DNA from: Adiantum capillus-veneris
Taxonomy: Eukaryota; Streptophyta; Polypodiopsida; Polypodiales; Pteridaceae
Assembly: GCA_014529385.2 (NCBI GenBank)
Contig: CM043952.1
Span: 60,840,119 to 60,904,118 of the forward strand
DNA length: 64,000 nt
Reading direction: 5' to 3'
This document shows, in pieces, positions 44,788-56,283 of this stretch. A program made the translations under genes and the position numbers. The notes beneath the pieces were generated by a model. It was not told the DNA's origin. It saw only the letters and a program-made list of their open reading frames with translations, and did no database searches. Positions within the stretch are counted from its first letter, which is position 1. Each line of letters begins with the position of its first letter.

Positions 44788-45213
44788 TTACTCTAATGTA
44801 GCATTGTAAGCATTGACAAGGTTCATACTATCCTTAAGCTGTATTCCTTGCATCCATATAGCACCTTCAAAACGATAATTTTTGAACTTAATAAGATACC
44901 GTCGGCGGATAATCTTACCATGTCGTAGTACCTTGTCTTCATGCCGAAGGATAGCTTCGGGTTGTAGCACCTCTTCTTGGTCTTCAACTTTGGGAGGGTC
45001 TTCAATAATTGGTTCAGTTGGTGGCTCTCGTTTGTAGGGCTTAAGTAGGCTTACATGAAAGGCATTGTGTATGAGCCAATGGTTGGGAAACTTGAGTTGA
45101 TAAGCCGTCTCATTGATAGGCTTCAAGATTTGGAAAGGATCATAGTATCTTTTTTCTAGTTTAGCATCATACTTTTGATGGCCCGTAGAATTTTTGCCCG
45201 TCGTTTGCCTTAA
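44788..45213 (-). pseudogene. pol: G2 integrase C-terminus and chromodomain
   Basis: The frame at 45126-44788 has AYQLKFPNHWLIHNAFHVSL (GPY/F-side region), then a chromodomain-like segment: QPEAILRHEDKVLRHG, RRRYLIKFKNYRFEGAIWM. Chromodomains direct integration to marked chromatin. The linker to the integrase ORF at 45214 is frame-broken. Confidence 0.8.
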
Positions 45214-46190
45214 TCAAGCCTTAGGAAACTTGAGTAAGACCCAATCATTTTCTTTGAACATTAAAGCTCTTCTGTGCTTATCAGCAGCAGCTTTTTGCCT
45301 TTGTTGAGAGATGGATATATCCTCCTTAATCTTTTGAAAAGATTCTTGTAGGTCACGGCTATACTCATCGACGGCGAAGATCTTCCCATGTACTTTGAGT
45401 AGCAAGGGACTTTTAGGTCTTCCCTCAATTATTGCAAAAGGTGATTTTCCCGTAGAAGTATGTACAGTATTATTGTAGGCATACTCTACAAGAGGTAAGT
45501 ACTTTTCCCATTGTGAGCGTTGATTTGTTCCGGTAACATAAGCCTTGAGTAGATCGAGTATCGTAAGATTGGCTATCTCACTTTGGCCATCTGTTTGTGG
45601 GTGATAGGCCGAAGAGAAATTCAATCTTGTTCCTAGATTTTCAAAGAGACCTTTCCAGAAATTACTGGTCATTCTAGGATCTCTATCTGACACGATGGAT
45701 GTGGGTAATCCATCGTGCTTGAAAATCTGAGATATAAAGAGAGTTGCCATTTGATGTGCCTTAATAGTCTTTTTGACAGGAATAAAATGTGCTTGCTTGC
45801 TAAACTTATCGACTATTGTCCGTATTCCTGTATTCCCATGGATAGACTTGGGTAATCTAAAGATGAAATCCATGGATATACTCTCCCATGGTGAATTTGG
45901 GATAGGCAATGGCTGGAGTAATCCAGGTTGCTTCCCTCTATCATACTTGGTTTTTTTTTACAGGAATAAAATGTGCTTGCTTGCTAAACTTATCGACTAT
46001 TGTCCATATTTCTGTATTCTCATGGATAGACTTGGGTAATCCAAAGATGAAATCCATGGATATACTCTCCCATGGTGAATTTGGGATAGGCAATGGCTAA
46101 AGTAATCCAGGTTGCTTCCCTCTATCATACTTGGTCTTTTGGCATACTACACATTTTGAAACATACTCTTGTATGTCCACTTTCATGGTA
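45214..46190 (-). pseudogene. pol: G2 integrase, broken by a 184-bp tandem duplication
   Basis: The frame 45909-45214 has ISMDFIFRLPKS (first Asp), TSIVSDRDPRM (second Asp) and AYHPQTDGQSE (Glu), so the D,D-E set is present. Upstream the finger-side residues CVVC lie near 46150. The segment 45777-45951 is repeated at 45961-46134 with a 184-bp period, which duplicates the first-Asp strand and shifts the frame. TAG codons replace Trp in FYWP and Gln in LLQP. Confidence 0.85.
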
Positions 46191-46192
46191 GG

Positions 46193-46909
46193 CTAATAGA
46201 AGTACGTCTCTACTCCTCGGAGAGTAGGTTGAATACCTCTATGCCCCGCATATGGATGAGCATGGGATTCATACATAACTTTCTCATGAAGGAAATGGGT
46301 AACACATAGCCTATTGCTGCGGAGAAGATAACCATCCTGAAAGGTGAATGGTTCCTCTTTCTTCCCCAAAGCAAGGGCTGAAATTATGTCTCTAAAGTCA
46401 GGGTCAGCAGCATACTCATCTATCATAGAGGATAGATCATTGTGAGTAGCTATAGACACCGCATTAACTTTTGGTCGTCGTGAAAGTGCATCGGCCACTT
46501 GATTGTGCTTACCAGCTATGTGAGCAATATGGAAATTAAATTGCGAAAGAAAATTTGTCCACCTCATTTGTTTGTCGGAAAGCTTGGTTTGCGTCATGAA
46601 ATACTTGAGACTTTGGTGGTCGGTTCGTAGGATAAATGGAGTCCCCAATAGGTAGTGCTTCCATGTGTCTAGGGCATGTAGAACAGCTAATAGCTCTTTC
46701 TCATAAATGCCCAAGACTCGTTCATCAGTATTGAGCCTTCGGCTCTCATATGCTATGGCATGCCCTTCTTGAAGCAAAACTGCTCCAAGGCAATCACCAC
46801 AAGCATCACATTGGACCTCAAATGGCTTTGAGAGATCCGAAAACATGAGGACTGGTTGGGAAGTAAGCTTCTCTGTGAGCTTATCAAAATCATTTTGTTG
46901 TCCATACAT
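46193..46909 (-). pseudogene. pol: G2 RNase H and integrase zinc-finger start
   Basis: RNase H motifs: VQCDACGDCLGAVL (Asp), YEKELLAVLHALDTWKHYLL (Glu), LRTDHQSLKYF (Asp) and NQVADALSRR. The frame ends in HAHPYAGHRGIQPT, the His pair of the integrase finger, and stops at 46193 in FY-stop. Confidence 0.9.
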
Positions 46910-47819
46910 ACTTAACGTTCTTCTTAGTTAAGTCATGTAGTGGTCCTGCTACTTGGGAGAATTTTGCTATGAAGCGTCTATAGTATGCGCACATACCAAT
47001 AAAGCTTCTTAGCTCATGTAGATTTCTTGTGTTAGGCCATGATTTTATCACCTCTAACTGTGATGGATCCATACGGATACCATCGTGAGAGATAATATGT
47101 CCTAAGTATTGAATCTCTTGAAGGAAGAATTCGCTTTTCTTTTGGTTGAGAAAAAGCTTGTTCTCCCTCAATGCTTGAAAAATCACTTGGAGATGTTGCT
47201 TATAATCCTCCAAAGACTTGTAGCAAATGATGATATCATCAAAGAACACTCCAGTGAATTTGTGGTATGGTTTGAAAATTTTCTCCATCAGACGATTGAA
47301 CGTAGCTGGTGCATTAGTCAAGCCAAAAGGCATGACTAGATATTCATAAAGACCAAACGTTGTGTGAAACACGGTCTTTAAGATATCTTCATCCACTATC
47401 TTTATTTGATGATAGCCACTATTAAGGTCAATCCTACTGAAGTAGGTAGAGCCTTGTAGCTTATCAAACAGATCTTCTACCCGAGGCACGGGAAATCTGT
47501 TTTTGATAGTGATATGGTTTAGTGCTCTATAGTCCACACACATACGGTATGTACCATCTTTCTTTTGCACTAAAAATACTGGAGAACAAAAAGGAGAGGA
47601 ACTAGGCCTCACCATCCCTTTGTCTACCAATTCTTGTACTTGCCTCGTGATCTCCTCTTGTTGAGCTTGTGAGACTCGATAAAGAGGTTTGTTAGGTGGT
47701 GAGCTTCCTGGAAGGAGCTCAATGCGATGGTCATCATCCCCTCGTGTTGGAGGTAAGTCCATAGAGATATCATCAATGAACACATCTTGGAATCCTTTTA
47801 GAAAATTAGACAAGTCCAA
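46890..47819 (-). pseudogene. pol: G2 reverse transcriptase
   Basis: An open frame of 309 codons. Motifs in order: SSPFCSPVFLVQKKDGTYRM, VDYRALNHIT, YFSRIDLNSGYHQIK (Asp kept), FGLTNAPATFNRLM, VFFDDIIIC (Asp-Asp kept; FF in place of the usual FI or YI), YLGHIISHDGI and LRSFIGMCAYYRRFI. The domain looks intact but is separated from its neighbours by frame breaks. Confidence 0.93.
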
Positions 47820-47939
47820 CTCTTCTTGATTCCTACCATTTACATTTGATGAAACATTAGTATCTTTTAGAGACTCTTTGACAAAAAATCATGTACCCAG
47901 AAACTGAGCTCTTCATTGACTTATCAAAAGCAAGAGGAT

Positions 47940-48614
47940 TTACAAGTGGAATAGTGCATCCACGCTCACTAGCATATATATACATGTTTTTCCCCTGATT
48001 CTCCTTTCAGGGAACTTCATGTTGACAGCCATGCGATCAAACCATGGTGCCCCTAGGATAACATCCTCATGTTGGAGAGGAGAGATGAAGAAGTCTTCTT
48101 TGTCGACATAGCTTTGGACATGAAGCCTCAAGTTCCCAATCAAGGGAGTAACGGAGGCTTGTTGTCCCTTGAAAGCTGCATTAGCCATTACCATATCTCC
48201 CATATCAAAAGCTTGAATGCCTAACTTGGTGGCCAACTCCATTGATATGAAGTTCAGAGTAGATCCAGGGTCAAACAAGATGAAGGCATCATGCTCTCTT
48301 ACCTTTCCCCAAGCATAGGAAAGTGATGATCCTTTGCAATGAGCATCCTCTTTTGGAGCTTCGATGGTGGAAGCCCTAGGAGTCTCATTGCAAGTATTCT
48401 TCTTGGGGCAAGAACGATAGCCATGTCCTTGCTCCCCACACTTGAAACACTTATGGTCCTTGCAAAAAGCTTCAAGCTCTACAGGAGAGAGTTTGTTTTT
48501 ACCATTGTAAACTCCCTTCTCCTTGGACCGATTGTTGTTGTTGTTGGAAGTGACTTGGGAAGTATTTTGAACATTCATTTTCCCCTTTGCATCATTTTTG
48601 TCTTTGTTTTCCAT
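47940..48614 (-). pseudogene. G2 gag zinc knuckle and retropepsin
   Basis: Zinc knuckle CFKCGEQGHGYRSC (CX2CX4HX4C), then the protease active site FILFDPGSTLNFIS with DPGS for the usual DTGS/DSGA, and VILGAPWFDRMAV near the end. The open frame covers 224 codons. A frame break separates it from reverse transcriptase. Confidence 0.88.
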
Positions 48615-48630
48615 GGGCTTGACATTACGT

Positions 48631-49775
48631 CTAGCCCCTTAATGGAAATTGATGCGTGAAGCAACCGTTGGTGTGATGGATTGCTTCGCTAATAGTGCCA
48701 AGCCGTTGAGAGTTGATGTATTCGGCCATTTCTTCAGGTAATCCCGCACAGAATTGCTGCCTTTGCTCGGCAAAGTCTATCTTTTGAAAGACAGTATCCT
48801 TGAGATGTAAGTCCCAAAACTTGTCTACGTACTTGTGGATAGACTCATGAGAGAGAAGCTTCAAGCTGCACCATTCAATAAGCACTTTGTCTTTTGCATT
48901 GCTTGCAAGGAATTGCTTCATGATGGAAACTCATAGAGTTTTCCATGTCTTTGGGACTTCACCATTGCCACGAAGGCTAGCCCACCATTGACGAGCTGAT
49001 ATTTGGAAGTGCATAGCTACATGGCGTAGCTTGGAGGACTTTGTGCAGCCCTCGTCTCCAAAGGCGCATCAAATTGTTGGATGAAGTCCAACACTTTGTC
49101 GGTAGCACCAAAAGTGCCATCATAGGTGAGAAAAGAGATACTCTTTCCTCCCTCCTTGAACTTCTTTAGCTTTTGTGACCTTCGCCATGCAGGAAATGAT
49201 TTGCGATGTCCTCCCCTCTTGTATTCTCTAGGAGAATATCCATAACTTTCATCGGAAGAGGAGGAAGGTGAAGAAGAAGGAGAAGAGGGTGACCTCTTCC
49301 TAGCCCTTTTCTTCCTTTGTTTCCTCTCTTGCCTTTCAGAGTGATGACGAGAAGGACTATGTGTTGATCTTTTCCTCTTGGGAGGAGTGGGCGATCATCT
49401 AGACCGCCATATTCGTGGAGCCACATCTTCAGAGGAACTTAAACTTTTATTGCTTTCTTGCTCTTTGGATTCCTCCTCTCGAATGGGAGAGAGTCTTCTT
49501 TTGGGGGTCTCTTCAAGAGGCCTCCTAAGCTCTCTCTCCTCTTGGAGAGAAAGGGAAATTCCATAAGCACGAAGTTGTTGAGTAACTTCGGTTTGCAAAG
49601 CGGCGTTGCCCATAGCTTGCTGCAACCTAGTGACGAGATAATTCACAAACATGGGAGCATCATCATTAGCACCTTCATGTGCAAAATCAAAGCTATCAAT
49701 GTTCATTCTACTCTCTTGATTATTGTCATCCATGTTAACAAAATTTATGTATGTACTTAGTGTATGCTTTGGCAA
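48631..49775 (-). pseudogene. gag: G2 gag
   Basis: The N-terminal frame (49775-49395) has MDDNNQESRMNIDSFD and a Ser/Glu/Arg-rich region. The capsid-like retrotransposon gag domain follows in broken frames: SFLTYDGTFGATDKVLDFI, HFQISARQWWASLRG and (48921-48631) YVDKFWDLHLKDTVFQKIDF, FCAGLPEEMAEYI. Frameshifts lie near 49390 and 48640. Confidence 0.85.
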
Positions 49776-50131
49776 TTCAAAACCTTAGTTTCCACTCCTC
49801 TTAGCCTTTGAAAATCGGCTCTTAAGTATCTACACCCACGGCTCGAAGTGGTTAATTATAGAGAGTAGAGGAGTAGGTCTAACATAGCAGAGTTGCCGAG
49901 GGCTAGCTCCTTTCGGACTTCTTATGGCTCAATAATGGTAACGCCGTAGGCAAGTCTAAAAAGACTCCATTATTAAGTCCAAAGCTCCCGAGGTGTGCAC
50001 AATCCCCCACATAGTGGGCTCAACAAAATCGATAATAGATCCCAGTTCCACTTACCCTAATATAATTAACAACATCAACCATTTATAGGCTACTGAAGGA
50101 CCTCTTTTCTTAATCAAGAAAAGATAAACCA

Positions 50132-50147
50132 AATGGTCTGATACTAA
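50132..50147 (-). promoter_or_regulatory. G2 primer-binding site
   Basis: The minus strand reads TTAGTATCAGACC immediately after the 5' LTR end, close to the tRNA-Met site TGGTATCAGAGC with three mismatches. Confidence 0.65.
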
Positions 50148-51767
50148 TGTAATGGAATTGGCCTATTTAATTTGAGAGTAGCGGAAATTAATGAGAGTAA
50201 TTTTGAGAAATGACTTTGTGAGCATAGCGGGTGAACATAATTGAAGATAGCAACATAATCATAGCAATTAGTTAACTTGGCATGAACAATACTTTTGAAA
50301 CAGAGAGAATTTAGAGAACATGACAACAGTTGAGGACCGGATTTATGTGGAGCCGGTTCCCCCTCCAATAGGCATTTGTATTATGACTTCTCCCATTAAG
50401 AGAGACTTGTTACAATACAATCTTTGTGTTCCTTGTGACCTAGGAGATGCAATGAAGATGGAAAGCTTCATGCATCACAAACATAACATAAACTTGAAGA
50501 AATCTTTAACTATCCCAAGCCTCAGTCCTCCCAAGACCTCAAACACCTTTGAAGGTGGAGAGAGCTAGCAGGGAATGAGGGTAGGGAAGAGCAAGAAGAA
50601 ACATTTCGTAGGAGAAAGAATTAGTTCCTCACTTATCATAAATCTTGTTGCTAGCATACATAATAGCATACTAATGAAGAAGAAGGAGATGGCAAGCTTG
50701 AGCATTGAAGCATGGCTCTTGGTTGGATTTGCACTCCATATCCAAGAGTGTTGGTGTAGGCTCTCAACCTCTACTTGCTTGGAGAAGGAGAGGGAGCCCT
50801 TGCACTTTGCATAGCACACAATGAGATTGTTTATGAGTGTGTGTGGGTAAGTATACCCCCTAAGAAACCCCCTAGCTTGCTTGGGTCAGCCCCCCCTTGT
50901 AGCTCATGCTTGAAGCTCATTGGACCCCTCCAGGCCTAGCCAATCATAAGCAGGAGGCATTACAAGCAGCAAGGGTAGCCTTGAGACAAGTTTCCCCCTT
51001 TCCTCTTTGAGAGAGAAGGCTAGATAAATGCTAAATCAATTAAATAAATCTCCTAAATTATTATTGGACCCCTTGGGTGGCCAACCAATAGCCTTTAGGC
51101 ACAGTATGAGGGCAACATGAGGAGGAACTTGACAAGTGTCCCTTTTGCTTTCTTTGTACCATGCATGCCTTGTGTGAGTGTGTGGGTTTTCTCTCTCATC
51201 TCCCCTCATGTAGGGCTCGCACCCTCCTTGTAGGGATTGAATATTTGACTTTTTGACATCTCAAGCCCCTCATGCATAGGCCCAATTCCCACCACAAGTT
51301 TGGCTCTTAAGCACTTTAAGCTTGGGCTGTGTTCTCACCTCAAGTGCAACCCTAGCATCTCAAGCATGTCAAGCACCTCAAGCATCTCAATCATTAAGCA
51401 CCTCCAGAATCTCAAGCACCTCAAGCACCTTAGTCATCAAGCAAGACAAGCACCTCGAGCTCGGCCGGGTTCCCACACCTCAAGCTCAGCCCTAGCTTAC
51501 CTAAGGTCAAAAGGACTTTTACACACATTATTGGAGGTCTTCAATGAAGCTAACCCTAAGGTCTTATGCTCCATTTATTAGCCTTGCTCTTTGATAGACC
51601 ATCTCTCATTTGGGCCCCTTTACCATTGGCCCCGTGTTGAGATAGATCTATAATCACATGTCTATATCTTAACACTTGTTCCCGTTTATTCTCCCACATT
51701 AAGTGATCAATTTAATATGAGAAAATCTTTTGGGTTGGTTAGATATTAGATATTAGATTTTATGACA
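50148..51767 (-). repeat. G2 5' LTR
   Basis: 1,620 bp, same ends and minisatellite (about 51340-51470) as the 3' LTR, with scattered substitutions and small indels. Confidence 0.93.
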
Positions 51768-52375
51768 TATTATGCATTGGAGAACATGGGTAATGCGGGA
51801 AACATCAAGTGTTGGATTCTCAAGAAGTACCTTTTTGATGCATTCGGGTGACACCAGTTCTTGTTTATGGAGTTGAATTGTGGGATGGGAGCATCTCAAA
51901 GTCTACTTAAAAAGAGTTTGAGAATGTCCAAAAGCGTTTTCTTACAAACTTTCTCCAAGTTAAGACACAAACGCCATATATGCTTCTACTTCTTGAGTCG
52001 AGATCTCTTCCAATTGAGGGTATGGGCATGGAAAGGGTTGTAGAGTACATGATAAAGATGCGTCATAACCCCTCACATCCACTTCCTACAATTGCATGGG
52101 AAGCAAGAAAAAAAGTTCAAAAGACGCATAAAAGCAAGATCTTGAGCATGGAATGGATGCAAGACATAAAGAAGTGGTTTGGGAGATGGGATGCATTACA
52201 CTTTCTACATGATGCTTCAATTGACTCCCAACGATATGCACTATCGCAGCCATTTGACTTAGCTCCCATTTCCTTCGATGCGAGACATGGCATTGGGGAA
52301 ATAGATAAGAGTCAAATTGACTATGCACACTATGCTCACTGCAAGTTCGAGAGTCTAAGTACCACACAGTACTAG
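51768..52375 (+). pseudogene. LINE reverse transcriptase C-terminal region, downstream half
   Basis: Continues the frame from 42819: CWILKKYLFDAF, then a stop/shift, VLVYGVELWDGS, KRFLTNFLQVKTQTPYMLLL, and an open frame 51980-52375 with ERVVEYMIKMRHNPSHPLPT and a Trp-rich end. The (V/I)LxYGxExW motif and the following helices are typical of the reverse transcriptase C-terminus of non-LTR elements. ORF stop at 52373-52375. Confidence 0.75.
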
Positions 52376-53155
<780 letters not shown>

Positions 53156-53600
53156 CTAATTCCATGGCGTCCAAATCGTAGCAACTGAGGCGAGGTCAGT
53201 AGAGGGTGCAGGACAATGTGGCGATGGGGCAACAGATTGATCAGTCAAAATCTCTTTCATGATGGACATTGATTGCCAAAAGAGCCTAATAATCTTCTCT
53301 AGCTTCTCTTCCATAGGGGGTGTGTGAGTCGAACCCTCCTCCATGAGGGATACCAGTTTATCGAAGAGCATCATAATCTTCTCTATTTTTGCTACGGTCT
53401 GTACCATATGCTTCTCCTACGAAGGAGGTCGTTCTGCTTTCTTGAAGCAAAGTTAAGCCTCTATTGCATATATTTTCTTTAATCGCTCATGAGTCCCCAT
53501 ACCTAACTTGGATGCGTGCTACATCGCCATCATCAACATGTGCCGAATAAGAAAGTGCTCCATCATGGTGATTTTTATCCTATGTAAGTTTGCTATCCTT
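53156..53600 (-). pseudogene. Degenerate helical ORF of unknown family
   Basis: The minus-strand frame 53407-53156 reads VAKIEKIMMLFDKLVSLMEE and LEKIIRLFWQSMSIMKEI, two similar amphipathic helices. The same frame extends upstream to about 53600 with three stops (HASKLGMGTHERLKKIYAIE). It could be a remnant of a gag-like or host coiled-coil protein. No known motif. Confidence 0.3.
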
Positions 53601-53639
53601 TTGAAAGAATTTTTAAATTGTGATAAGCTTTGAAGCTTT

Positions 53640-53730
53640 TTAACGATGGTCCTTCTTGTCTCAATTTTGAATTTGAAGGTGAGAAAACGTACAAAACTTT
53701 TGGAAAGAAGAACATAGTGTAAAACCTTCC
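53640..53730 (+). repeat. Fragment of the 8.8-9.8 kb repeat
   Basis: TTGAATTTGAAGGTGAGAAAAC...ACAAA...ACATAGTGTAAAACCTTC resembles the degenerate units at 8806-9300. Confidence 0.5.
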
Positions 53731-53924
53731 TATTTAGTCAATTTGATGAGGCCTACTGTGGGCGAGACTGGCAGGATTCTCTCTATCTCGCTCCTTATGC
53801 AACTGTACAAGCGGGGATGCATTCATTTACTCCAACAACACTCAACACATTACGTTGCTCCATTTTTTCCCTTGGAATGAGGCAGGAGGCGACGTCGCGT
53901 GGAGGAGTTGATGGGGCAAGATGC

Positions 53925-54029
<105 letters not shown>

Positions 54030-54169
54030 ATACACACAGTCTGTATCAATATTTGACTCTCGAATAATGTTCCTATGCGATCGCCGACAGAAGACACTGG
54101 TCTGATCAAGCTCATGTTGACACGTGGCCGGGGAAAGGGCCGGAATTCCTTTCTTGCTTAATAGATAGT

Positions 54170-55350
54170 ATAGAATTTTATTTGGTGAAATCTGAGTGAA
54201 TTAATACAAGGAAAAAAGTACAAAAAAACCCTAGGGATGGAAGGGGAATCCAAACTATCCATTCTCAAACATGGAGGAAGTTAAGAATAAGATGCAATAT
54301 GATGGAGTCATAGTGAGCAGGAATAAATTTTCTCCAACTTTGCCACCTAAGTAGTTTCTGTAAGCTTGTAACCTCCATGTCAGAAGCTTCTAGAACCTGA
54401 TTGAGAATTTCCTTCGTAGCACCTTTGAAGCTAATGGTCAATGGGATAACAAAGAATGAGAAGGACTATCCAAAGTTAGCATTATTTCTTTCTTTCCAAA
54501 TGTGGTGGAGAAAAATACCTCTGATACACGTCCAAAGTGGCATATCACTGAAGGTGCACTCCCCAAGAAAGATAGATCTCCAATTGAGCTTGGCCCAATC
54601 AACCCTAAATACTCTTTGAGGTTGTATAGAAAATTAAGTATTGTGTTTACAATGTATGAACATGTGTATGAAAGATTTTTCAACTTCCTTACATCTAGGA
54701 CAAATGTCATCAACGATTCCCAGCTTTTTTTCTTTAGCTCCAATCCAAAGACCTTGATGAAGAATCAATGTGTCATCAACAAACTATTGAAGACACAATG
54801 ATACTCTGCTCTTGCAATGGTAATTGCTTCCATATTTCCTTGATTGATTGCATCTTTGATGAGCCAACCTAAAGCATCAGAAGCTATGGCATACAAGAGT
54901 GGAGACAGTGGGCAACCCTGTCTGTTTGATTGGTGGAGAGGGATGGTGTCAGTCAATGAACCATTGATTGAAATTCTGACAGAGGCATTGCCAAACAAGA
55001 TGTGAACAAATCTTATAAACACTTTGCCAAGGCCCATATAAAAAAGAATTTGTACGATAAACTCCCACTCAATTCTGTCATAGGCTTTGTCAAATTCAAT
55101 TTTGAAAATTTATATAAACCTGATCTGTCTCTTCAGCATACTCCATTTCTTCCCACATAGAAAGTATAACATCAAGAATGAACCTACATTTGATAAAACC
55201 CTTTTGCTCTTTAAGAATAAATGGATTCATCAAAGGGCTAAGTCTTCTAGCTAAAGATAGAGAAAAGATCTTATAGGCAGAAGTTAGACATGTAATTGGT
55301 CTCCAATTTGACAGGTCATCTCTTAAGACTTTGTTAGAAGCTGGACACAC
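54170..55350 (-). pseudogene. L1-type LINE fragment: reverse transcriptase and zinc-binding domain
   Basis: Minus-strand order: LRDDLSNWRPITCLTSAYKI, LILKEQKGF-like FILKEQKGFIKCRFI, then (55037-54780) GNASVRISINGSLTDTIPLH, RQGCPLSPLLYAIASDAL and, by a frame change, FVDDT, the catalytic motif. FVDDTLILH joins directly to GLWIGAKEKKLGIVDD, CPRCKEVEKSFIHMFIHC and FLHHIWKERNNANFG. These last are the zf-RVT zinc-binding domain at the C-terminus. The thumb and linker are therefore deleted. The right end is cut by the G3 LTR. Confidence 0.85.
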
Positions 55351-56264
55351 CCCACGGCATCTAACTACTCGGAGGACTATTATTTTTGTAATTCTTCATT
55401 CATTGAGGAAAACCCGATTTGTCACCTTGTAAATATTGGGACTCACAGAAGTTTCCAGATTGTATCCGAGTTTTGATAGTTAGATTGAGTAGATGGTTAA
55501 TTTTGGAACTTCAGGGTTTGAGACATTGTAAGGTATATATACCACTTTTTGACCTTAATAAAGGACCTTTTGTCATTTTAAAACAAGTTTGAAGTCTGTG
55601 AGTGAGCGTATTGTGTATGAGAGAGAGAGTGTGAGCTTCATCTTGACGCTACGTGTGCTACGGTGGTCGGAATCGAGTGCGGAGAAGTGCAGCGTGTTGC
55701 CCCCGACTAGAGCTACGAGCCGATACCAACATTGCGTGTGTACGGTCCGGCTTTGCGAGCTCCTTCTACGAGCTTCATCGGTTGTTTGGGTGAGCATACG
55801 TTGTCCTATTTTGCATTGCAGCATATCCACGTGTTCACATTGAGTAGAAATACACATTAGGCACTTTAGATTTTGGAAACGAAGACCTGCAGATTTCAGC
55901 CAGACATCCTACGTGTTTCTGCACCGGGTGTTTTGGGTCGTGATTTTGGTGCATAGACCTTAGGGAGAGCGGCCTATTGGTATTAGTAGGGTCTCCTTCA
56001 AGTTCTATGGTGTTTCGAGATTGTTTGATGGGTGTTCGGCTCTAGAAAGCGTTGTAGGAAGTTTCCTCTTTTGCACTCTTGAAAGCTGTGACTTAAACAA
56101 TTTGTAGAGACCTCTGTAGGAATTAGTTAGGAGTCGATCGAGTGTAGGTTGACACCTTATGCTTGCTTCCACGTGCCTGCGGGTCGAGCTTCATCCTTAG
56201 CTGACATTACATGTTAGGTGAGTTCTCGCTGTGCTGGCGTCCGTCGCGGCGTATCCGTCCAACA
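55350..56264 (+). repeat. G3 5' LTR (left edge approximate)
   Basis: Ends CCAACA at about 56264, just before the primer site. The left edge lies between 55345, where LINE coding ends, and about 55390; TGTAATTC at 55387 is one candidate start. A TATA-like GGTATATATACC at 55532-55543 and AATAAAGG near 55557 mark a probable promoter and processing region. Confidence 0.75.
55532..55543 (+). promoter_or_regulatory. TATA box of the G3 LTR
   Basis: GGTATATATACC, about 730 bp before the LTR end, in the usual internal LTR position for RNA polymerase II initiation. Confidence 0.5.
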
Positions 56265-56265
56265 T

Positions 56266-56283
56266 TGGCGCCGCTGCCGGGGA
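56266..56283 (+). promoter_or_regulatory. G3 primer-binding site (tRNA-Asp type)
   Basis: TGGCGCCGCTGCCGGGGA, one base different from the TGGCGCCGTTGCCGGGGA recalled for Athila and Ogre elements and complementary to tRNA-Asp. One T lies between it and the LTR end. Confidence 0.9.

Larger units (their letters stand above)
42820..51767 (-). mobile_element. G2: Ty3/gypsy chromovirus, nearly full length, with target duplication
   Basis: About 8.95 kb. The LTRs (42820-44428 and 50148-51767) both start TGTAATGG and end ATGACA. The 5-bp flanks are TATTA at 42815-42819 and TATTA at 51768-51772. Minus-strand order is gag, protease, reverse transcriptase, RNase H, integrase, chromodomain, as in chromoviruses. 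LTRs differ at about 11 of the first 230 positions, so insertion is not recent. Internal stops and a tandem duplication in integrase inactivate it. Confidence 0.95.

Noticed and set aside
45773-46100. Plus-strand ORFs of about 60-90 codons
   Set aside because: Antisense to the duplicated integrase segment.
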